A stretch of DNA of 64,000 bases from [Phialemoniopsis] sp. UDSM-2020 (taxonomy: Eukaryota > Ascomycota > Sordariomycetes > Thyridiales > Thyridiaceae). The notes under the pieces were generated by a model. It did no database searches. It worked only from the letters and a program-made list of their open reading frames with translations, and was not told where the DNA came from. Numbering within the stretch: the stretch's first letter is position 1; each line of letters begins with the position of its first letter. Of this stretch, positions 56,161 to 64,000 are shown piece after piece. The translations under genes were made by a program, and so were the position numbers. The DNA lies in contig JAEILZ010000007.1 in the NCBI GenBank assembly GCA_018873225.1, positions 3,162,001 to 3,226,000 of the forward strand. Reading direction: 5' to 3'.

Positions 56161-57435
56161 GATGCAGGCAGCGGGTATTGATGTGTTGGTGAAGGGGGAA
56201 AGAAAGGGGAAATAACGCCGAAAGATAATTCATCTCTAGGAAACGAAATCTAAATGAATTGCCTGACCACTAGATTGAGAGACAACGCCTTCAATGCCTG
56301 ATTTATAATGTGAATCGTCGCAAGGCATGGCTGACAATCATCAGGGATATTCAGGAGCTGAGCTGCTCATGTCTGTGCATGCCTGGGTGAGTTTGATGCG
56401 GTAGCATTGCTCGTGTTGCCTTTCCGATGTTGGTTGAATTCCTGGCAAGGCGCACCGAAGATCCTCGCTGTTGGGTGTAAACATCCCTTGTATCTGGTCC
56501 AGGGATCTCATCACACATGTGATATCTCTGCATTAGATCAGGCTTGCCGAACCAGGGCTGTGAAGGCCTGTCCAGTGGCGGATTCTGGACTCCTCAGATG
56601 GACTGCGCTGTGACTTATTCATTGTGCTAGCATTACAGTACTTGAATTAAATACTTAGAGGCTATAACTCGACCTCTGAGGCTATCTAAAGCTATGAAAA
56701 TGCCTTCCTGTTTGCATTCGTCAACTTGGGTATCATCGATATGTGACAGGGGTAGTTCCAAGCTAGGCTAGCCACAGGAACACATCGTGGATCAACCCCC
56801 TGTAGCTGAATGCAAACCCCTGCAGTCGAAATCCGGGGATTGCTACGGAGTGAGAAACAAACTTGAAACGAAACACACCGAAATCCTGGTAGCCCCTAGG
56901 TTGCTGAAACATGACCTCCTGGAGGCTTCGCCACAGAAGCTATCATCACCCACGAGGTAAGCCGGAATTAGTGCGCGCCTTTCTGACTTTGAAAGAAGTC
57001 ACACTGATGCTGTGGCTGTAGCGGGGCTAGACTTTATATGGTAATTCAAAACACCAACCCAGCCAAAAGCAATCAGGAAGAGAGAAACAGCCCCCAACCG
57101 CGGCGTCACTTGCAGAGCAAGATGCATCGAGAGCTTAGTGTTGCGACTGCCACGTAACAAAAGTCGCTGATCAGGTCTAGCTTTGAGCCTCCGAACCACA
57201 CTTCTTCATGAAGCAATGGTTGAGAGCCGCGCCGAGGTATGCCTAGGGTCAGGCTGATTGCAAGCAAGACTTTGGCTGCCCGTTCATATTTGTGTGATAT
57301 CATAGACGGAATTCCTTCAATCGTAGACGGTAGGGCATCATAAATCCTACTCCGGATCGTAATAAGTAGTCTCCTACACGGTCACTTGATCTGCCAAGTT
57401 TGCAAACCATCATCATCAGCCAAAACTAGAGCGCA
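56161..57435. promoter_or_regulatory. Divergent intergenic region
   Basis: Promoters of the membrane protein (minus) and of the second HET gene (plus). Frames at 56351-57303 are short and unsupported. Confidence 0.45.
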
Positions 57436-59571
57436 ATGACGTACCAATACGAGCGTCTTAGCAATCCGAAAGAGCAGTTGCGGCTTTTGAAGTTAGAGCC
57501 GGGGAGCCCTGAAGACCCCATCGCCTTCCAGCTGGAAGTTGTAGATGCCTTGGCGGATGATCACTCTCCGCACAACGGGGCTCGCACTGCGACTGCAGCT
57601 CACCCGCTTCCCGACGGCTGGGTCAGAGTCGAAACCATATCGAAACGAGTGCTGTATTGGCGCAGAGTTACAGGCAAGACAAGCTGGGAGCATCCGGATC
57701 AGAGTGTATCCACCGCCGCCCAAAAGTCTTCATCTCACAACCAAAACACGGCCTCGGTCGAATTCGAGGCCTTGTCGTATACTTGGGGTGCTCCTGGAGT
57801 GACGGAGCTAGCCATCGTAACAAATCCAGGGTCTCCATCGAGCAGTGATCAGACCATCAAGCTCAATGAAAATCTCGCCGGGGCATTGCGTCACCTACAC
57901 AAGATCGACACGTCGAGGACTTTATGGGTAGATGCTATCTGCATCAACCAAAGCGACGACGAGGAGAAGTCGCATCAAGTTACTCGCATGGACAGGATCT
58001 ACAAGTATGCTACCCGCGTCATCGTCTGGCTGGGCGTGCCCAGCTATGATAGCGGCAAAGCCATGGCAGCTCTGCAGTACCTCGGCGAACAGATTGAACT
58101 AAATCGTAGCGGAGATAGACTCAGGGCTCCAGGTGCCAAGGAGGTCGACTGGTATGTAAGCGAGACTCGGCTCCCCTACGCAGACGATGCCTGGGAGTCC
58201 CTGATCGCCTTCTTCAATCGCTCCTACTTCTCCCGCCTCTGGATCATGCAAGAGCTCCTGCTCTCTAATCCTGACACACTCGTCTACTGCGGCTCAGCGA
58301 CTGTGCCTTGGCAGGTCCTCTTACGGGCCATTGTCTGTTTATTGACCAAGGATTGGATCCCATTGGATCTTCGGACTACCCTCGACTTTGTCCGTCCTCT
58401 GACTTGGCCCTACGAGGACGCCTCCGTGCCATTCATCCTGGGCATCAGTCGGACGCGCCAGTGCTTCAATCCCAGGGACAAGATCTACGGCATTCTAGGC
58501 GTGGTACCCGAGGCCTTCAGGTCGGCCGTGATGATCAACTGCTCTCTCCCGGTTGAGCAAGTCTACAGGAGTGCTTTCCTGGCGTATCACCAGCTTGACA
58601 CTCGCCTTACGCTTTTGCAGGAGTGCGATCTCTACGGCAGAGAGCTCTCCGGCCCGTCGTGGGTGCCAGACTGGACGACAATACGGACAACTCAGGCCCT
58701 TTCGGCCTTTGTCTGTGCGAGCGGCATCTCTCGTTCGCATGCTGAGATTGAAGGGACCGACATTCTGAAGGTCACGGGTCGGCGCGTTGCGACGATCGAG
58801 TCGGTTGGGAGGCCGGCTCCTATCGACAGTGTCGGTGCGCTACAGAATGTTCAAGCTTGGGAGCCTGCTGATCTTCATACTGCTCCCTATGTAGCTGGCG
58901 GCTCCTTGCTGGACACCTTCTTGGTGACTTTGCGTGTGGGCTATCTTAAGGAGAGGTGGACTATTAATCGTGCCTATACGCTCGAAGAATGGAGGTCGTA
59001 CTTTCTGGAGAAGCTATCCAGTGCCCACGGGCCTATCGATGCGTCCGAGGCGGAGTTGGCTGAGACGTACTGGGTCACGAAGCTCGTCAAGGGGAGGTCA
59101 ATGGTGCGGACGGCCGAGGGCCATGTCGGTCTCGGATCGGCCGCTGCTCAGCCAGGCGATGTTGCGTGCGCCCTGCTCGGCTGCAAAGCCTCCATCATGC
59201 TGCGGCCCTAGCCGGACGGCACGTACAAAGTAGTGGGCGAATGCTACATCCACGACCTGGACGACTCGACGGGCATCCTGGGACCGCTGCCGGAGGGCTG
59301 GATGGTGCATATCACCAGAGACCAGGCTGGGAATGCTGCACATCAGTACGTCAACAACGAGAAGGGGCTGACGACAATTGAAGACCCGCGACTAGGAACT
59401 CTGCCGGAGGGATGGTCTCGATACCATGAGGAGAGGAAGCCGGGCGCGCCAGCGCTTTCGGCGAATTTCGTCAATTCAATCACGGGAGAGAGGATCAATT
59501 CGGACCCGAGGCTACTACCAGATCATCTCGCGGGTAGAGGCATAGAGCTAGAGGTATTGAAGTTACGCTGA
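57436..59571 (+). CDS. HET-domain protein with WW-like modules, interrupted by an in-frame TAG
   Basis: The open part runs from ATG 57436 to TAG 59209-59211 (591 residues). A WW-like module LPDGW...Y...TSWEHP (residues 58-88; W62, Y74, W84, P87) sits inside the N-terminal HET region, before FEALSYTWG (110-118). LWVDAICINQSD (about 156-167) and RLWIMQELL follow. Just before the stop is the typical end block GDVACALLGCKASIMLRP; in other HET proteins this continues as a DGTYxVVGECYVHG-type segment. Here that segment (PDGTYKVVGECYIHD) follows directly after the TAG in the same frame, and the frame stays open to 59571 with two more degenerate WW-like repeats, each starting LPEGW and ending DPR. 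One C-to-T change (CAG to TAG, a CpA context) would explain the stop. Probably a recently broken or strain-variable allele. Confidence 0.85.
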
Positions 59572-59617
59572 GTTGTTAGCGCCTACCCAGGCTTTGATCG
59601 GCGTGGTTTTGGTCCCT

Positions 59618-59640
59618 CGGCCTCGGTCCGGCCGAGGCCG
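59618..59640. repeat. Perfect GC-rich palindrome upstream of the M20 gene
   Basis: Arms CGGCCTCGG and CCGAGGCCG (9 bp, perfect) around a 5-nt loop. It contains CGG-T-CCG, the inverted-triplet form bound by Zn2Cys6 regulators. It lies 230 bp before the M20 start and just after the HET frame, so it could also be a 3' structure. Confidence 0.6.
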
Positions 59641-59869
59641 AAGCTGAGCAGACCACCTCAGTAACGCTCCTCAGTAGAGGACGTAATTCACCTTGAGCAC
59701 ACTTAGATCCAATGAGAGTACAGGATATCGAAGTAACTATCTCCGACTGGATTCTGTAGTTTATCGGTCCCTGCAAGTGCTCCCTTGTCTGCTCCCCCTC
59801 GTCGATCCCTCTACAGAGAAACCCGAATTGCAGTTATCAAGGTGCGGGCGGAAAGTGCTACAACTCAAG

Positions 59870-61272
59870 ATGGACGCCATAGATAGAACTTACGAAGCAC
59901 GCGCTGCTGACCTGTGGGACATCAATCAGAAGGTATGTCCAAATACCTCGAGCACGTCCAAAGCACCATGTACTTATTGGTCTTTCTAGATACATAGCAA
60001 CCCTGAACTGGGTTACAAAGAATTCAAGGCCCATGACAACATCACTGGGCTGCTTGAACTGCTAGGCTACCAGGTCACAAAGCATGCTCATGAACTGGAG
60101 ACATCTTTCGTGGCAGAGTATGGTAAAGGAGGGCGCGTCGTAGCATTCAATGCAGAGTACGATGCGCTTCCAGGCATCGGACATGCCTGCGGGCACAATC
60201 TCATCGCCATGATGTCCATTGGCGGGTTCTTGGCTGTCGCCGAGGCCCTCAAGAAAGAAAGTATTCCCGGCCGCGTCAGGCTCATCGGCACCCCGGCGGA
60301 AGAAGGTCTTGGAGGCAAGATACCTGTCATCAATGCAGGTGCCTACACAGATGTAGATGCCTGCCTCATGACTCACCCGGGTCCTTTCTCCGAGTGTCCC
60401 GGGTACGCGGGTGATGCCTACATGCCCACCTTTGCGAACCACAAGATTACCGTCACGTACACTGGCAAGACTGCCCACGCTGCGATGGCTCCCTGGGAAG
60501 GTGTTAACGCACTCGACGCCGCCGTGCTAGCCTACAGCGGAATCGGTGTCCTGCGACAACAGATCCATCCCAACAGCCGAGTACACAGCATCATATCCAA
60601 TGGAGGCGACAGACCGAACATTATTCCAGGGACAACGTCACTCGACTGCTACGTTCGCTGCCCCACCCTGCAGATGGCGGACGATCTGCTCGAGAGAGTC
60701 AAGGCTTGCTTTGAGGGGGCGGCGAAGCAAGCGGGATGCGATGTCGAGATTCGAAGGCAAGTCACAGTGAGAAGAGACAGAGTTGTCAGATTGTTTGCTA
60801 ATGGTCTCAAGTATCAACACATATGCCGACCTCCGACCTAACAAAGCTCTGAGTTCCGCTTTCGCGAATGAGATGTCTGAGATCGGAGCTAAGGTTGCCT
60901 GCGACTTCAACTCGGCTGGTGTGCCTGGTTCAACAGATCAAGGTATGTACTTTTTCAGAGTTTAGAAGATTGAATGCTGATAAGCCTTCAGGCAATGTAA
61001 GCTACGAGTGCCCCAGCTTCCAAGCGTTTGTCGGCCTTGATGCCAAGCCTGGATGCAACAACCACACTCCCGGCTTCACTGCTGTCGCTGGCTCCAAGGA
61101 GTCACATGAGCTCTGCCTCGCAGCTTCCAAGGGTATGGCCAGAACAGCTTGGAGGATTCTCGCGGAGGACGAACTGGCAAATAAAATCAGGCATGATTTC
61201 GAAGAGGACAAGAAGATTCGTGGTCAACCCGTCGAAGGCAGAGTCTTGTCCCGTAATGCAGGGTTCTGCTAG
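59870..61272 (+). CDS. M20-family amidohydrolase/peptidase (PM20D2-like)
   Basis: Exons 59870-59932, 59990-60756, 60812-60942 and 60992-61272 give 413 residues. Metal-site residues are visible: GHACGHN (H86, H90), EYDALPG (D79), the adjacent TPAEEG pair (E125, E126), and NHTPGF near the C-terminus. TGKTAHAAMAPWEG is the dimerisation/lid region. Intron 2 (60757-60811) fits only as a GC-AG intron: exon ends CGA AG, donor GCAAGT, branch GCTAAT, acceptor CAAG, restoring the frame of INTYADLRPN. M20 enzymes of this group cleave amide bonds of small N-acyl or dipeptide substrates in the cytosol. The gene is convergent with an MFS transporter; the stops are 12 bp apart. A shared detoxification or metabolite role is possible. 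Confidence 0.9.
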
Positions 61273-61284
61273 TCAAGTAGCTAT

Positions 61285-63007
61285 TTACCTACGAACTTCT
61301 ACATCTTGTCGCTGTAAGGCGAGACAGAAAGGAGACCTGGCTCTCAGGCTTTCTCCCTTCCATAGGAACACGAATGGTACGACAGACATCAATGCGCTCA
61401 GTCCCCCGAGAACACTACATGTACCGGCAACTCCAAGACCTTGAAGCATGGGAGCTGTTGCCAGTGGAAGGACCGTAGCCAAAAGCGACCGTGAACAGCT
61501 AGATGCAGCGTTTGCTGAAGCTGCGTATACGGTATAGGCATCTGTGAGGTAATTCCTACTTCTGCTGTCAGTACTTAATTCACTGGCCACACAGGAGGCG
61601 CTTCAGGGGCTTACATTAGTGCTGCAAAGATGCACATAAAGCCTAGACCGAACGGCACGCCTGCGAGGATTGGCGAAGCCGTGGTTATATCCGCTCGTGC
61701 TGTCCATCCTAGCCAGAACAGTGATATAACAAAGCAAGGCCCGCCTAGACATGCCAGTGGCAAGCGACGGTATTCTTCGACTTTTGTCCATGGGCGACCC
61801 TCCGACACTGCCCGTTGTAGGTAGTCGTCATACATCCAGCAGACTGGCAACGACGCTACGCAACCAGCCAAAACACCAAGGTAGGTCAGACCACAAATTC
61901 CGTAGGAGTACTGGTAGATTCCTATGAAAATCTCAGGAAATACTTGAAATGTCATGTAGAAGATCGCATAGCATAGGGCGAGGTATGCCGAGGATGCTGC
62001 GACCAGCGGCTCTGTGAACAACAGTCGGAGGGGACGGAGCAATACTACTATGATGAGATTGCCTAGGCCCTGAGCAGACGTACTCATGCTCAACGCGCCT
62101 TCTTTCGATATACTGCAGGCCGAGATTATAGGCCGGTAGCTTTCGCGTTGACAAAACAACACAGCGATGAAGGTGACGCCCGCGAAGATGAAGTTGATCC
62201 AAAAGGACCATCGCCAGCCAAGTGCCGGCGAAGCAAAGCCAGAGATGATGGGTCCTAGCAATGGCCCGAACGCGGTTGCCTATGAGCTCTAAAGGTCAGG
62301 TTGCCCTAAAAACAACCACGCTAAAAGGCTCATTGAGGACGACTTACGGCCATGAATGCAGCTACTGCACGTCCGCGAATCCGACTGTCTGTGAAGATGT
62401 CGGCTAGAACGCCAGGTGAGATGGAGACCGGGCCACTGGCAAACATCCCCGTGAGAAGTCTGAAAACCAACAATGCTGCCCAACTCGGTGCCAGTGCACA
62501 CGCCTTCGTGAATAAAGCAAAGAGGCCGAAAGATATGACCATGGTTGGCCGCCGTCCGTGGTGTTCACTCAGGGGTGCCCAAAATATTGGACCTATTTTC
62601 ACTGCACATTAGCTTGACAAAATACGCTATGAGTGTCGTCGGTGCTTACCCAGGACATAACCTGTTTTAAGTCAGCTAAAGTTTGAATTGGGTTAGACCA
62701 ATATCAAAGCCCATACCAATAAGGAACATGGACATGGGCAAAGTCTTCTGGGTCGAGGACACAATGTTGAACTCAGCAGCTATGAAGGGGATGGCATTGC
62801 TCGTCAGAGAACTGCCCATGCCGCTGTTGATGATCGTGAAAATGATGATTGCAAATACAGTTGCTTTTTTCGTCTGTAGCATTGTCAGTTGAATGAGTCT
62901 TTGGATCGTTTGGCCGTGTAACGTACTGTTGACCAACCGTCAGGTCCATTGTCTGGTAATGAGGGCTGAGGATCTCTCCATGTCTCGCTCGAGCCATCGG
63001 AGAGCAT
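61285..63007 (-). CDS. MFS transporter, DHA1-type drug/polyamine antiporter
   Basis: Exons 63007-62927, 62873-62717, 62661-62650, 62592-62348, 62279-61615 and 61555-61285 give 476 residues. Exon 3 is only 12 nt and supplies YVL in the motif FLIGYVLGPIFWAPLSE; both of its introns have good signals (GTATGG, GTAAGC). Family marks: DGWSTTKKATVF at the start of helix 1, LSEHHGRRP (motif A), LLVFRLLTGMFASGPVSISP, RGRAVAAFMAATAFGPLLGP (motif C region), and NYLTDAYTVYAASANAA in the second half. About 12 helices in the plasma membrane. I chose the ATG at 63007 because the 53 codons upstream are not family-like. The role as an efflux pump is inferred; the partner M20 gene is tail-to-tail. Confidence 0.9.
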
Positions 63008-64000
63008 TGTGATAACGTGCTCGTTGCAAATGTGGTCTATTAGGTGTGGCCTCGAAGAGTGCAATTTACAGATCAAAGAATTATCGGAGAGGTACCGCCA
63101 AGCATAGATTGTGAGATTCTCAAGATGTTTTGTCGGCCAATCTTCGTCAAAATAGATGGAGCTCAAGATGTGCGGTCGGCCCGACCGAGCCTTGGCTTAG
63201 GTTCGGACCGGCGAATCCACAGTTTCATGTGTGAAGATTGCCTGCTAAGTAGCTATTCACTAGGCTACACCTATTACGACAAAGTAAGCAAAGTCTTGGC
63301 TTGCCACTGGCCTGGGAGGAGATTGACAAGGGGTCGGTGTGCGCAGGTGCTAACCAGACTTGCCGAAGGCAAATCGACCAGAACTAAGCATGGACTTTAT
63401 AGCCTCTGTAGGTGATTCGCTAAGCAGAGGGGCTAATAGACTACGGGACCTTCTTGAGTAAAGGAAACCATCTGCTTGACGATCTATTGACTCACTGCGT
63501 CGGTGATGGCTATCCTACAAGCACACAAGAATAAGACTTTCACTTCAAAGCTGGCAAGAGTGTGTATCAGAGTGATCAGAATTGTCTAGACATGCAGCTT
63601 GATTTTCATTTAGAAGATCTAAGGCATCTTCTGTGGAATTTAGGATCGAGTGTACTCGTATGAGACAAATACTAGACTACTTCGCGTGTCAACTCATGCC
63701 CTTGATTTTCACAAGCAACGACACAACACTCCCATCTAATCATCACCATGACCATCAAGTATCAACAAAGCCCTGCTTCGCATGTTGTACTATACGTGCT
63801 TCTGGAATCTCGTGGGCGTTCTACAGAACGTATCTGAAACGAAGGTTCTCGCGCTATACACAAGTCATTAGCCATTCCAAATCAAGAATTTTGGTATGAT
63901 GCACTCACATCAGTCAGATCAGCAAGTTCCATGGCGATACGATCTTCGTTATTCGCGGTCTGGGCTTCGGCCGCAACACGATCACGCTACACAAAGATCA
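63008..64000. promoter_or_regulatory. Upstream region of the MFS gene, to the window edge
   Basis: Contains a palindrome CGGTCG-GCC-CGACCG (63173-63187) and a CGGACCG site (63204-63210), 165-205 bp before the MFS start. A 123-codon plus-strand frame at 63044-63415 has no features. No gene recognised up to the right edge. Confidence 0.5.

Noticed and set aside
63044..63415. 123-codon plus-strand frame upstream of the MFS gene
   Set aside because: Overlaps the MFS promoter and leader and has no features.
1..64000. CRISPR arrays, bacterial operons or insertion sequences
   Set aside because: Intron-bearing fungal genes throughout; no regular spaced repeats and no transposase motif seen.

Overview
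The window looks like nuclear DNA of a filamentous ascomycete (Pezizomycotina, probably Sordariomycetes; this is inference, no species is claimed). Evidence: short 50-75 bp introns with GTNNGT donors and CTAAC/CTGAC branch sites, HET and NACHT (STAND) incompatibility-type genes, a fungal PDR transporter, a DUF3824 protein and a fungal-type aspartyl-tRNA synthetase/DUF2156 fusion. Exon limits were worked out by hand from splice signals, reading phase and family conservation.

Left accessory flank (1-16 kb): a partial membrane protein gene; a PDR-type ABC transporter with an in-frame TGA exactly at a conserved Trp; an unrecognised 715-aa protein; a small cysteine-rich single-pass surface protein; a small repeat protein whose frame breaks at a run of seven A; and a NACHT NTPase.

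Core block (16.5-47.7 kb): a RidA-family protein; two large unrecognised low-complexity proteins; divergent ribosomal protein genes uL16 (RPL10) and eL30 (RPL30); a coiled-coil protein; an RS-rich DUF3824 protein; two tiny secretory-pathway membrane proteins (Kish and Sec61 gamma/Sss1); an alpha/beta hydrolase; and, divergent from it, the AspRS-DUF2156 fusion that matches ergosteryl-aspartate synthase (ErdS). These genes are intact. The hydrolase next to ErdS is a candidate for the matching Erg-Asp hydrolase.

Right accessory flank (49.8-63 kb): a chimeric class I terpene cyclase plus prenyltransferase of the fusicoccadiene/ophiobolin synthase type, two HET genes (one with WW-like modules and an in-frame TAG), an unrecognised Lys/Phe-helix membrane protein, and a convergent pair of an M20 amidohydrolase and an MFS transporter. 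No P450 or regulator gene is visible next to the terpene synthase, so it is an orphan or minimal locus.

Disruptive changes (one TGA, one TAG, one frameshift) fall only in the accessory flanks.
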